A stretch of 64,000 nt of DNA from Euphorbia lathyris (Eukaryota > Streptophyta > Magnoliopsida > Malpighiales > Euphorbiaceae). How positions within the stretch are numbered: the first letter of the stretch is position 1; each line of letters starts with the position of its first letter. A program made the translations under genes and the position numbers. This document shows positions 43,801 through 53,949 of the stretch, piece after piece. The notes under the pieces are model-generated. The model worked only from the letters and a program-made list of their open reading frames with translations. It was not told the origin of the DNA and ran no database searches. Where the stretch lies: the NCBI RefSeq assembly GCF_963576675.1, contig NC_088913.1, positions 18,550,001 through 18,614,000 of the forward strand, given 5' to 3'.

Positions 43801-46220
43801 TCAAGGTGATGCCCTTTGGATTGAAAAACGCGGGAGCAACATACCAGAGGATGATGAACAAGATATTTTCAGACAAATCCGGCGAGAACTTCTCGATCTA
43901 CGTTGATGACATGATCATCAAAAGCAAGAAAATGCAAGACCACCCACAGGATATCAAAGAAATCCTGGAAGTGCTAATCAAATATGGCCTCAAATTGAAC
44001 CCAGAGAAATGCACATTCGGAGCAAGAGCGGGAAAGTTCCTGGGTTTCATTGTTAGAGGCAAGGGAGTTGAGGCGAATCCCGAGAAGGTTAAAGCAGTAA
44101 TGGAGATGAAAACACCGAGGAGCATAAGAGAAGTACAGAGACTAAATGGGCGATTGGTGGCATTAGGGCGATTCATATCATGCTCAGCTAGGAGATGTCT
44201 ACCTTTCTACAATGCCACCAAAAAATCCAAGTCCTTTGAATGGACACCGGATTGTCAAGAAGCATTCGAGGGGATAAAGCGATTACTGTGTTATCCGCCC
44301 TTAATGAGTAGGTCGGAGGATGGAGAAGATTTATTTCTCTATGTATCCGTCACCAATATGGCGATATGCACTGTGATGGTGCGAGAAGAAGAAGGGAAAC
44401 AATATCCAGTGTACTACGTGAGCAAAGTCCTGAAGGATGCAGAACTCCGGTATTCAAAGTTGGACAAAATGGCCCTCGTAGTGATAACCACGGCGACTAG
44501 ATTGAAACCATATTTTCAGGCGCATACTGTCATTGTGAGAACTGGCATCCCAATGCGAAAGGTACTGCAGAAACCTGACGCATCCGGCCGGTTGATGGAA
44601 TGGTCAATTCGCCTGGGCGAATTCGATATCCGCTATGAAGGAAGACCAGCGCTAAAGAGCCAAGTGCTCGTCGACTTCGTGAATGAATTCACCTGGGATG
44701 ATGATGAATGTCCGAAGGCACAAAAAGAAGAGTGGAGCATGTACACAGATGGGGCCTTATCTGCAGACGGAGCTGGGCTAGGAATCGTCATCAAAGGTCC
44801 GGAGGTTATCCGCCTGTACTATGCAGCAAAATTAACTTTCAAAACTACCAATAATGCCGCAGAATACGAGGCTATGATATGTGGATTGAGGTTGCTCAAT
44901 GAACTCACCCCAGAAAGAGTGGTAATCTACAGCGATTCCAAACTCATGATAAACCAGATCATAAAAAATTATCTGGTGAAACAGGAGGAGCTAGTAAAAT
45001 ACCATCAGGTGGTCAGCCGATTGACACAAGAGTTAACGCACAAGGGAGTCGTTTGGGAGATGGTGCATGTTCCACGAGGCCAAAATGCAAAAGCTGACGA
45101 ATTGGCAAAAGCAGCGGCAAGTAGAGAACCATGGAGTCAAAAAGCATGCAGCTTGGAAATAAAATCGGCACCAGCATTCGAGGTTGATCAGATTATGATC
45201 ATCGAGGAACTGGAAGACGATGAAGATTGGCGGAAGCCAATCCGTCAATATCTGGAGCAGGGAGATTTGCCGGTTGATAAGAGCTTAGCCAGAAAAATAA
45301 TTGGGCAGTCGGCACGATACTCAATGCGGGATGGAACTTTGTATCAGAAATCGTACACATGTCCATGGTTGAAATGCGTTAGTCGCAATGAAGGAGACTA
45401 TGTGCTGCGAGAACTACACGAAGGAATTTGTGGCGCGCACGAAGCTTCGGCGGCATTGGCAAGAAAGGTCAAACTGATGGGATACTACTGGCCCAAGGTG
45501 GTGGAAGATTCCCAGAAGATGGTTGCGGAATGTCACAACTGTCAAATCCATGCGAATGAAAAGCATGTTCCCGGAGCTGAACAAATCACTATAATGATGG
45601 CGTGGCCATTCGCAACATGGGGAATTGATATAGTGGGTCCATTCCCAGAAACAACAAAGAAAAGGAAGTATTTGATAGTCGCAGTGGACCACTTCAGCAA
45701 ATGGGTAGAAGCGGAGGCAGTAACCGCACAAACACCTGAGCGAATGATCGAGTTCTTACGAGAGAACATTATCATGCGATTTGGGATCCCGCAGAAGCTT
45801 ATAACCGACAATGGCACCCAGTTCAACTGTGCCAAGTTCAAAACATACTGCGAAAGCATGGGAATCAAGAATCATTTTTCTTCTATAAACCATCCCCAAT
45901 CAAATGGTATGACGGAGGTTACCAACAGGGCCATGGTTCAAGGCATCAAGAAGCGGCTAGGTGACAAAAAAACAGGTTGGGCGGATGAGATACCCCATGT
46001 GTTGTGGGCATACAGAACCTCTGTAAAGGTAGCAACAGGCGAAACACCTTTCTCGCTAGTTTATGGAGCCGAAGCAGTCCTACCTGTTGAAATCAAGTCG
46101 CCCACAGATCGGAAAATTTATTATTGCGACACACAAAATCCTATCAATCAGAGATGCTTTGGATTCTGTGGAGGAACGAAGAGAAAAAGCTTACATGCGA
46201 ATGGCAATGTACCGCAATAG
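40863..46220 (+). CDS. Gag-pol polyprotein, Tat type (1785 codons, frameshifted end)
   Basis: Domains in order by approximate residue: Pro/Gln-rich N-terminus (1-270); gag (280-450; YYGDPNSDPEAHVRNYRELM, GGAASDWFRSLP); Cys/His knuckle CRFHRLNGHDTNDC (about 530); protease IDTGSSCNVI (about 652); reverse transcriptase with RMCVDFKDLNKACP (about 913) and YVDD (about 1012); a degenerate RNase H (1120-1250; YYVSKVLKDAELRYSKLDKM); archaeal-type RNase H starting MYTDGALSADGAG (1293) with YSDSK; integrase HHCC (HEGICGAHE...CHNC, 1517-1562); and DDE core (WGIDIVGPFPE, ITDNGTQF, GMTEVTNR; 1586-1690). It makes the capsid protein and the enzymes for reverse transcription and integration. A frameshift between about 46110 and 46175 puts the integrase tail in another frame, so this copy probably cannot make full integrase. 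Confidence 0.95.
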   Translation: MSEPSRTTGVTTRSTSMNSRGSRIANSQSAGTQPVVPSSSGPSGQLGPLLEVQVQNEMEMSNSDFVQMAGQVLASNMSQAAGDRMINLLTALVERDTAMAPAPQEPVGISTQSPTIPVIPVLPQPSQVPNQVGQSSRTNPHSHPINYSHPDLITTIHPTWQPSQPLPGVQGTLPLQQVEPFPHRHSELMTPGREHTWNFDPITGQRLVPQQAHVSTPMGGWMPPRIHQQRMEEVRRIPDIDLEDQLRSMMERMGYSPRPRAEVQSDSPFAPSLREFIPDHRIKAPAIPKYYGDPNSDPEAHVRNYRELMDVAGASESIICRLFSTTLGGAASDWFRSLPAESIHNWHQYSRDFCAKFVGCKAADVTDRQLKEIKQRNYNSLREFVVAFNDILVRLQNPDIVSIRNIMADGTTDWSMWEEIIRNKPRTVAELMKIAKEFMEVDDVNMEHRAQTRRERDAARSTSDNRRQTQSKSNFVRRGDRPFQSGGYQIPLNTTRQEVLLWIEKSPLKKDVQFPKVKGRTSLGRHPNKYCRFHRLNGHDTNDCYELKKEIERLIERGKLNQFVRKETSDEKATLPHEEEARPEKKQKKGVINVIAGGIYEPPTKRARREQRKSNTHRGDALNYSFARITEPHADALVITMAVEGWDVKRVLIDTGSSCNVITRTAFNKLGINDERVEHTFMDVTGFGGQSSQTSGQVVLEAEMGDKNLKWRGDLEFAIVDLPLAYNIILGWPFLSETESLISMKHLTLHLPTHQGRVIVEGDQLVSQQAYTLSLEPKPEEEDKFEEKLPAEALGETELFAISNDKNVRIAAGLSEETKKAITEVLIQCESAFAAPNEVLKGISPDVATHRLNVDKWATPVWQKKRGHAPERQKAIEKAVADLLRSDAIREVTYPEWLANVVLVKKPNGTYRMCVDFKDLNKACPKDMYPLPNIDILVDGTAGYEALSFTDVKSSYHQIPMEKADEIKTSFITHQATYCFKVMPFGLKNAGATYQRMMNKIFSDKSGENFSIYVDDMIIKSKKMQDHPQDIKEILEVLIKYGLKLNPEKCTFGARAGKFLGFIVRGKGVEANPEKVKAVMEMKTPRSIREVQRLNGRLVALGRFISCSARRCLPFYNATKKSKSFEWTPDCQEAFEGIKRLLCYPPLMSRSEDGEDLFLYVSVTNMAICTVMVREEEGKQYPVYYVSKVLKDAELRYSKLDKMALVVITTATRLKPYFQAHTVIVRTGIPMRKVLQKPDASGRLMEWSIRLGEFDIRYEGRPALKSQVLVDFVNEFTWDDDECPKAQKEEWSMYTDGALSADGAGLGIVIKGPEVIRLYYAAKLTFKTTNNAAEYEAMICGLRLLNELTPERVVIYSDSKLMINQIIKNYLVKQEELVKYHQVVSRLTQELTHKGVVWEMVHVPRGQNAKADELAKAAASREPWSQKACSLEIKSAPAFEVDQIMIIEELEDDEDWRKPIRQYLEQGDLPVDKSLARKIIGQSARYSMRDGTLYQKSYTCPWLKCVSRNEGDYVLRELHEGICGAHEASAALARKVKLMGYYWPKVVEDSQKMVAECHNCQIHANEKHVPGAEQITIMMAWPFATWGIDIVGPFPETTKKRKYLIVAVDHFSKWVEAEAVTAQTPERMIEFLRENIIMRFGIPQKLITDNGTQFNCAKFKTYCESMGIKNHFSSINHPQSNGMTEVTNRAMVQGIKKRLGDKKTGWADEIPHVLWAYRTSVKVATGETPFSLVYGAEAVLPVEIKSPTDRKIYYCDTQNPINQRCFGFCGGTKRKSLHANGNVPQ

Positions 46221-46428
46221 AATCAAGAAATACCATGACAGAAGAGTGCGAAAAGTAATGATCAACGAAAACGACTTGGTCTTGAAAAAAGCAGATAAAA
46301 TACAGTCTAGAGATAGCAAAGGCAAGCTAGGCGTCAACTGGATCGGGCCATACAAAGTATCCAAGAAGATGGGATCGGCCACTTTCGAAATAGAAGAAAT
46401 GAGTGGAAAGAAGCTCCCGCGCACCTAG
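46176..46428 (+). pseudogene. Displaced C-terminal end of integrase
   Basis: In the +1 frame relative to gag-pol the sequence continues as ALDSVEERREKAYMRMA, YRNRIKKYHDRRVRK, then KGKLGVNWIGPYKVSKKM, the usual C-terminal part of Tat integrases. It ends LPRT followed by TAG where the family has Trp (TGG to TAG), with NLENLRLYR readable beyond it. Confidence 0.85.
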
Positions 46429-47160
46429 AATCTAGAGAATCTACGCCTATATAGAAAGGCCGAGTAGTTCGAGGAAATGACGAGTACTCTTTTTCCTTTT
46501 ATGAGTTTTTCCCACTGGGTTTTCTGATAAAAGGTTTTAATGAGGCTTCGATCCCGCACAATTGGTGTACATATGTAATAAACTTTTTCTCGTCATCAAT
46601 AAAAGTTATTACATTCACTCAGTATGTTACAACAAAATGCGGATCCTTTACAAAAACACATAAATGTGTTGCCTGTTAAAGAAAGGCAGATGCATGATTA
46701 CGCATCACTCGCAAAAAACCTTAGGGTTAAAATCAAAAACACATAAATGTGTTGCCTGTTAAAGAAAGGCGGATGCTTGATTACGCATCACTCGCAAAAA
46801 ACCTTAGGGTTAAAATCAAAAACACATAAATGTGTTGCTTGTTAAAGAAAGGCGGATGCATGATTACGCATCACTCGCAAAACCTTATGATCAAAACTTA
46901 TGATTATTTTCGAAAGAAGAATCATAAGTTAAGGCATAAAATTAAGCGAATAAACGAGTACTCAAAATTGCAAAAAGGGTCTGGCCACCCTAGCTATGAA
47001 GAAACACAAATATGGAGTCGGCAAAAGGACAAAGGGCACATATAAAGGGCAAAAAAGTGACAATCACACACATATGAAAAGCAACAACCGAAAGAAAATA
47101 TATATATCAGAGCGGTTTGTTACATGGTTTTTACATACAAAAGTCCAAATATAAGTTAAG
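46429..47160. other. Non-coding spacer between pol and the antisense gene
   Basis: It contains the remains of the pol 3' end, three 83-bp tandem repeats and AT-rich sequence. Transcripts of pol (plus) and of the antisense gene (minus) would converge here. Confidence 0.6.
46651..46890. repeat. Three tandem 83-bp repeats
   Basis: Units begin at 46651, 46734 and 46817 with CAAAAACACATAAATGTGTT and end TTAGGGTTAAAAT; the third is cut short. Each contains the dyads AACACAT/ATGTGTT and GATGCATGATTACGCATC. Confidence 0.95.
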
Positions 47161-49464
47161 CTATGCTACAGCTTCCTCTCCTTCGCCCCTAATGCCCTCC
47201 TGGACTGCGGCGACTCCCTCATCTCCTCCGGTAGGAGGATCTACTTCAAGCGAATCCTCAACCCTTGAATCGGTAACCGCTTCAGTAACCTCTTCGGCGA
47301 GAGGTACCTCTTGCACAAGTTGAGAAACGGCTTGGGGTGCCTCTCCTTCCACGGGCTGAATAGGGATCTCGCAGCTAATCGGAGGATCCTGAAGACTCTT
47401 CCAATCTAAGAAGAGTACCTCATCCATATCAGCATCCTCGGCTTCCAGCTTATCCCACTCCCCAGTTAAATCATTTTCAGGGATGGGAACTTTGGGGCGG
47501 TTAAGTACTAGACCCTGATGCCCGTGCTCATAAGCGACATGAATCCGCTCCCCATACCAGTAGATGCGGGCGCCATCTTCAGCCAAAATCTCCTCAACCC
47601 TCTTTTTTTGGGCCTCCTTGAAAGCAGCTAGGTCGTCGAGGGCTTTTTGCAGTTCATCGGACTTGGCCTGAAGGGATTTAAGGGCCTCCTCCTTCTCGCC
47701 CATGGCCTTCTGACAGATGCCCTCTAGGACCTTCACCTTCCCTTGGACATCATCATAAAGCGACTTCTGAGTCGCCAATTCCGTACCAAGACTTTCCAAC
47801 TCCTTGGCTCGCTCTGCATCCCTTCGGAGAATGCCCTCAGCGAAATTGATAATCTGCATATAACACGTCTCACAAATAAAAATGGGCGAATAGAAATATG
47901 CGGTTACAATGAACACAAGATATTTGAAAGCGAAGGACAAAGCAATAATATACCTCTACATAACGCTTCTCGATCCCTTCCACAGCAGTAGGGAGCGGTA
48001 CTTGCTCGCGCACACGGGAGGCAGAGGGAAGTCGCCCGAGGACATTGCATATGGAAGATACAATATCCTTGCAAGAGAAGTTCACGGCCAGGCCGAAAGT
48101 CCTAGTCCACCATCCGCTAATATCGGGGATTGGCTGCAAAAGCATAAAGAAAAATATCAAGAGAACGGCAAATAGCTCATGAGGAAAAAGTAGCAATACG
48201 AGAGGGAGTAGATCAAGATACCTCGTGAATGAGGGTACTGCTCTTTCCTTTAGACGAGGCGGATACAGGTGCGCCGCCAACAGTAAGGGACACAGAAGTG
48301 TTCTTCTTTTTAGAACGAGAAGACTCTATATCCGCACTTATCTTCCGCTTCCTGGTTAAAGGAAGATCCTCGGAGGCAGAAGCGGGACCCTGTGAAGCGG
48401 AAGCCCTAACCGGGGAAGCCGCCCCAATAGAAGGAATCGTCCCTCCAGAAGGATCCGCCCCTACAACGGAAGCGGTTTCCGTCATCCGCTTCTTTCTTCT
48501 CGCCAGGGCTTTAGCCTCCCGATCTGCAGCGATTTGAGATAAAGGATCACCCCTGCAAAGGGTTAAAAGAAACCATCAACTTGGAAATAAAAAGTACCTT
48601 GCACAAAAACGCGATAAGGAATATAGACAACGCGATCCCCCTCGCGGTACGCAATCGCTACTCGGCTCCTTAGCATATGAAAGGCCTGATCGTATGTCCA
48701 TACAAAAGGAGGAGTGCTCTTCAGGAACTTGATAACGGCGGATTCTTCCTTGCTGGGATACCCGAAGTTCAAACTCTTTACGTTGGGTCGCCTCCAGCAA
48801 CGAAGGAAGTTCAGGTTTTCCTCATTAAACTTGATAAAAAAAGTAAGATCGATCCCACTCGCGGATCTTGTTCAGCTTCTCGTCAAAACCATAGTATCCG
48901 CTCTGGCGGATGAAAGTGAAATACCCCGCCGAGCTTTTGAAATGGTGGAGCTTGGAGAAGATTTTGGGCGAAAAGGGAACCTCCAAACAATCCGCCAAGA
49001 ATTTGTCCAGAGTCAAATCGGCCCAGCCGTTAGGATGCAATTGCCCGGGCGCGATTCCGTAACCGCCTAGGACGGAAGCAATCTCATCCGCCAGCGGATA
49101 AGTGAAGCCGTAGATAATCTGGGCCACGAAAATAGTGAAGTACCCCTTTGGGAAATCGCCCGGTCCCCTATCCTCCCCAGGAATGATAGTCTCGAGACCT
49201 CGGAGCCAGGGATAATGCTCCCGCAAGACTTCCCGACCTGTCCTTCTTTGGTAACAAACGAGGGGTTGGGACAGGTGGCGGAATCAACTTTTTGGGGTCA
49301 AAACCTAAACCCTCGTCGGTTGTATTTGCCAGATGAAGGAAGTCGGCGGGATGAGAATTACACCCAGGAGAGCTGGTTGAAGCTTCCTCAACCATCTCTT
49401 CGACCTCGTTAGAGACCTCGCGGACATAATCGTCGTCAAACGGTGCGAAGTCGAGGTCTGACAT
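47161..49464 (-). pseudogene. Antisense gene of the Tat element, decayed
   Basis: Read on the minus strand, a start at 49464 (MSDLDFAPFDDDYVREV) leads into YPWLRGLETIIPGEDRGPGD, FPKGYFTIFVAQIIYGFTYP, APGQLHPNGWADLTLDKFL and KESAVIKFLKSTPPFVWTY. This is the putative gypsy-type transposon protein (Transposase_28-like) carried antisense by Tat elements. Later exons give a Lys/Arg-rich segment (SRSKKKNTSVS, near 48310), GWWTRTFGLAVNFSCKD (near 48100), and a coiled coil (47850-47580) with an acidic tail to a stop at 47161. Frameshifts near 49220 and in an A run at 48835 break it. The antisense ORF is known from Tat relatives; its function is unknown. Confidence 0.75.
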
Positions 49465-49729
49465 GATCGATAAAAGGAAAATAGAAGCAAAAAGCCGAAC
49501 AAGGAACAAATGTGAAAAGAAAAACTTACATGAAAAAGACAACACAGTGAAGTGACGGGATTAAGAGGTCAGCGCCGGAAAAGAAGTAACGGAATTAAAA
49601 GGTCGACGCCGGAGAAAACGAAAGAGGGGGAATGCACAAATTCAAAACTTTGAAATAATCGGACAAAGACGAAGCGTCCCCTATAAAAAGACCCTAAAAG
49701 GGCTCTTGCTAGACCAAGGGGGAGGCATG
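49465..49729 (+). other. 3' untranslated region and polypurine tract
   Basis: This spans the upstream side of the antisense gene and the end of the internal region. The polypurine tract AAGGGGGAGG at about 49716-49725 precedes the 3' LTR. On the minus strand it would hold the promoter of the antisense gene. Confidence 0.6.
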
Positions 49730-50195
49730 TGATAACCCGCGAAGCCCAAAACGGGTTATATTCATTTCGCAAGCCCAGCCCATATTAAAGCCCCATGGGC
49801 TAAGATTGGACGGGACCCGAATGAAGGAAGCGGGCGCAGCGAGTAAACCGCCCCGAATTCCTAAACGGAGCGTCAAGACTCCCACTCAGAACCACGTTCG
49901 TTGCCATGAAAGCCACGAAAGGGACATGGCCTAAAAAGGGGTAACCGCCCTCAGAACGTGGCCCACTAAGGAGTAACCGCCCTCGGCGGTTACCCAAAAA
50001 ACACCTATAAAAGGCCTTAAGAATAAGGGGGGAGGTACGTTCACATTTTTTCCCACAAAGCTATTGCTAAATTATAGACTCATTCTTACAAAAACTGACT
50101 TGATCGTCGGAGAGTTTTCCCGGAGATCCTGTCTCCAGTTTTGTTTTGCAGGTAACTCCGGCAAAGAATATCAAAGCGGATCCAGCAAGTCATCA
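49730..50195 (+). repeat. 3' LTR
   Basis: 466 bp, TGATAACCC...GTCATCA. It has an intact CTATAAAAGG box and differs from the 5' LTR at four sites by eye. Confidence 0.96.
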
Positions 50196-50200
50196 AATAT

Positions 50201-50887
50201 ATTGCTTATCTAGCGCCACGGGGCGCCCGTTAGCGGGCTCGATATCTTAATATAAATAAATAAATGATAATCCTAATATAATTAGATATTTATTTATGTT
50301 AGGGATTTAATTAATTAATTAGAATCCTTTTTCCGAATAGGATTACTAATTAGATAAATAAATATATCATTATCTTTATTTATATCTTAATATAAATAAA
50401 AATAATACTCATAATCCTAATTAGATATTTATTTGTATTAGAGATTTAATTATTTAGAGATATAATCACATTAAACCTTCTAATTAATATTATCCCATAA
50501 TCAGATAATTTAATTATAATTATAATCTAAATATAATTATCAATTAATTATCTTATCCCTAATATTCACAAATTTCGGCCCATATACTTTCTTTCTCTTA
50601 ATTACTGTTCCGTCCTCCGATTCCAAATCCCATATGCGACCCAATAGGTTCTTACCACTGCTAGCCGTATATATTTATTGGAATTAATTTAACCTGATTA
50701 ATTTCAACTTATATATAACGGAATGACTTCGAGAGCTGTTACTAGCAGAACCTTAGACATTCCCCGAGTGCGATAAGAAGCCAGGTCGAATACCGACGTT
50801 TACCTTTGTCACATCCGTGTCCTTAATTTTAGTTATTATACCCTAATATTAGGTTATATTATAGTTATTGATTGATTGATGAGTTAA
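50201..50887. other. AT-rich repetitive stretch
   Basis: No gene. It includes a copy of the block seen at 39493-39570 and a GC-rich patch at 50205-50240. The tail (CCCCGAGTGCGATAAGAAGC and following) looks like retroelement sequence interrupted by the LINE and, further on, by the LTR at 52605. Confidence 0.45.
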
Positions 50888-50902
50888 TTGAGTATTATAG
50901 AT

Positions 50903-51577
50903 TGCCACCACCTTTGGAAGTGGAGAAACGAGGAGATCTTTGGTGAGAAGACTGTTTTTATTCAGAACTTACCCGAGTTCTTCTCTAAAAAGCTCCTTAC
51001 CATTACGGGGAGCTTCAAAGGGGACCCTCTTGCCAATTCTACCCAGAATAAAGAGGTTCAACTCGTTGGGTGGTGTAGGCCGAAGGATGGGGTGGTTAAG
51101 TTGAACATGGATGGCTCCTGTCTCAACAATGGAAAGATCGCGGCTGGAGGCGTGCTCAGGGATGCGGGAGGTGCCTGGTTGTCTGGATTCACCCATAACC
51201 TGGGTTTGGGCTCATCATTTTCAGTGGAACTTTGGGGTATTCTTTCTGGAGTCAAGCTTGCCAAAAAGCTGGGTATTAAAAGGCTTGCTGTGGAGTCTGA
51301 TAATATGGAGGCTATTAGTATGATCTCTAATAATCATGCTTTTTGTCTTAGTAGCCAGAACCTTATCAAAGCAATAAGAAGTCTTGGCTCCTCCTTTGAG
51401 TCCTTAGAGTTCAGCCACATCTACAGAGAACAAAATCGAATTGCGGATCGCTTGGCGGCGGCTGGGCACGAGGGGATGTTAGGTGTTTCCACCCTTTCTG
51501 ATCCTCCTATCTATCTTTCTTCTCTCCTTTTAGAGGACAAAGTTGGGGTTAGCTTTCCTAGGCTGATCCCAGGTTAG
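50903..51577 (+). CDS. RNase H end of a LINE ORF2 (partial)
   Basis: From the first base of the LINE the frame is open to TAG at 51577. CHHLWKWRNEEIFGEK is the linker found before RNase H in plant L1-type ORF2. NMDGSCLNNGKIAAGGVLRD carries the first Asp, ELWGILSGVKLA the Glu, ESDN the next Asp, and IYREQNRIADRLAAAGH the last conserved Asp region. All catalytic residues of this RVT-associated RNase H are present, and there is no endonuclease or reverse transcriptase upstream because of truncation. Confidence 0.9.
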   Translation, partial: CHHLWKWRNEEIFGEKTVFIQNLPEFFSKKLLTITGSFKGDPLANSTQNKEVQLVGWCRPKDGVVKLNMDGSCLNNGKIAAGGVLRDAGGAWLSGFTHNLGLGSSFSVELWGILSGVKLAKKLGIKRLAVESDNMEAISMISNNHAFCLSSQNLIKAIRSLGSSFESLEFSHIYREQNRIADRLAAAGHEGMLGVSTLSDPPIYLSSLLLEDKVGVSFPRLIPG

Positions 51578-51628
51578 CTTTTATCTCGGTGTTGGTTTGT
51601 TTTCTTTCCTGTTTCTACCAAAAAAAAA
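50903..51628 (+). mobile_element. 5'-truncated LINE
   Basis: It is flanked by an exact 15-bp duplication TTGAGTATTATAGAT (50888-50902 and 51629-51643) and ends in an A-rich tail (ACCAAAAAAAAA), the signature of target-primed reverse transcription. Only the last part of ORF2 was copied. Confidence 0.93.
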
Positions 51629-51643
51629 TTGAGTATTATAGAT

Positions 51644-52604
51644 ATTGCTTGGAGACTAATTTCATATTTTAAGTGTAAAATTAAAAGTTTAGGGTCAGTT
51701 TTAAAAGAAGTTAAAGTTTAGAGGGACTAAAAGAGATATTTTCTTTATTGGGAACATAAATCATAATTTCCCATTATTGTATTTCGGATATCAAAGGAGT
51801 AAAAATCAAATACCCATTTTAATATTTTCATCATTCTCCATCTTCTAATCTCCTTCAAATTCTTAAACATACTCAGCTACAATGATTCCTTGATATCTAG
51901 AGTTTGGGTGGTCCGATTGAGCCGATTTTTTATAGTAGGTTCTAGACATCCTAATACATATTGTGGTCGGTGTGATTTTGATTTGGAGATTTCTATGATG
52001 GGTTCGAGCTAGACTGATTAAAAGGACAGATTTGAGGCTTAATGTGCTTATTTTCTCAATTATTGCTAAAGTAAGTAACTATCAACTACCATTTTGAGTT
52101 TTTATGTATATATATGTATATATACCTCTAAATTTTCCAGAAATTTAAATTTTTGTGGTGATTTTTTCCATGCATTTGATTAATTGGAGTTTTTATGATT
52201 TAGTTTTTAACATGAGTTTACAGTTAAGTTGAAGTAATTATATATGTATTTACATGCCAATTTCAACCTATAATATATATTTATGTATACATGATTTGGG
52301 TTTTGGGTTGATGAACTCTAGTATATTTCATCAATAGTTTTTATAAGATTTGATATTTTGAAGAATATAAACAAAGAAATGTATATTAAGTCTTACTGAA
52401 ATTAATTTATACACAAAGGTATATATACATATGTGTGTATATATTATTTATGTTTTTTTTTAATTTATTTTGGTGAATTTGAGTATATTTGATAAATACT
52501 TGTATAAGAATTAATATTTTGAAGGATGGAATTGAGAAAGGTACTTAAGAAATTTTATGATGTTGATTTATGAGTTATATATCATATATTTCTGATTTTA
52601 AGTT
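51644..52604. other. AT-rich stretch without a recognised gene
   Basis: No coding signal. Repeated TATATATGTATATA words occur near 52105 and 52430. Confidence 0.5.
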
Positions 52605-53248
52605 TGTAACATCCGTAATTTTATAGAGTGTATTTTGTAAAATAAAACTATAGTTAAGTTATCATTATTGTATTAAAAATAAATTATTAAAATTATAACT
52701 ATTGGACTCAATCAAATATTTCTACAAATTATATCAGTTATTAATATTAATATTTATTATTATTATTATTATTAGTAGGTGAGATATTGTTTTTGGGAGC
52801 AACTGGACAGCATCAACGTTTCTCCTTCTTCTGAAACCCTCGATTTTCTTTTTCTTCCAAACCTATATTTCTTCATAACTTCATATTCCGGCCACTTCTC
52901 GAAATAAAAATTTCACCATTAAATTCATTGTTTCGTGAGGAAGGTTTTAAGACCACTATTGATATTTTTCTGACAAAAAAATGTGGTGACCGGAGCGGGT
53001 ATTTTCATCGAAAAAGCGTTAGATCTCGACTTTTTAGACGGTTTTCGTAGTGAAAGGGGTGTACTTTTGGACTCCCCTGATTGTTAGCTATCCTATGGTA
53101 GTCTCGGTTCGCGATTCCGGCGTCTCCGGCGAACTTCCGGTGGCCGACCACCGCACTCCGGCGAAACTCAGGGAAGCCAGTAATGGGTCAATTAGAACCC
53201 GAATAATTTGATTAGCATTCTGGGATGAGAGGTAAACTCAATTGCCTA

Positions 53249-53249
53249 T

Positions 53250-53290
<41 letters not shown>
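53249..53290. repeat. (AT)n microsatellite
   Basis: A long uninterrupted TA dinucleotide run lies within the LTR-like element. Confidence 0.95.
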
Positions 53291-53293
<3 letters not shown>

Positions 53294-53898
53294 GTGGGTG
53301 CCTATTGAGATGTTGATAATTAAATGTATGTTGAATGAATGTTGAGTATTTAATTATCATTTAATTTGGTACTTGATTTATATATATATATGGTGATTTG
53401 AGATTGGAGATTCAAATGTTGTCTAATTAGCTGAGAAATTATACCCTTATATAATGAGAATGTATATGAGTTCAGCAGATTAAGAATTATGAAATTGTAT
53501 TGGTTTATGTTTGAGTTAGAACAAAACATAAATAGCTAGTTTGGGTGGGTATATTCAATGGTTTGGAGGTTTGTTGATACTGTGATCACAGGCACCTGGG
53601 TAGGGTGTTATTGAGCTTGTACTGTGTCTTGAAACTAGGGGCGATAGCAGTACTATATTATTGAGATAATTATTATGAGGTTGAAAGGGTACGTATAATG
53701 TACGCCTACGTTGGAATATTGTTAACCATGAGACCATTGAGTATATTTCACTTAGGTCTAGCTGGACCCTTAAAAATAAAGATAATAAATTATAATTTTA
53801 TTGTTTGAAGTAAATCGAGTCATATACGAGATTATATGTTTATATTGTATTCTTGATTGATTGTTAATTGTTTGATTAATTAAATGTTAAGATGCATG

Positions 53899-53901
<3 letters not shown>

Positions 53902-53946
<45 letters not shown>
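53902..53946. repeat. (AT)n microsatellite
   Basis: A second long TA run lies in the same element. Confidence 0.95.

Positions 53947-53949
<3 letters not shown>

Larger units (their letters stand above)
40339..50195 (+). mobile_element. Young Tat-lineage Ty3/gypsy retrotransposon
   Basis: Two 466-bp LTRs bound a 9.86-kb element with a perfect TSD AATAT (40334-40338 and 50196-50200). The tRNA-Phe-type primer site, gag-pol order and a second, archaeal-type RNase H place it in the Tat lineage. The LTRs differ at four positions by my reading (0.9%), so the insertion is recent. A long 3' region after pol carries tandem repeats and an antisense gene. The only serious damage to gag-pol is near the integrase end. 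Confidence 0.95.

Noticed and set aside
50888..50902. First five codons of the RNase H reading frame
   Set aside because: They are the LINE's target-site duplication read as codons, not part of ORF2, and the frame has no ATG there.
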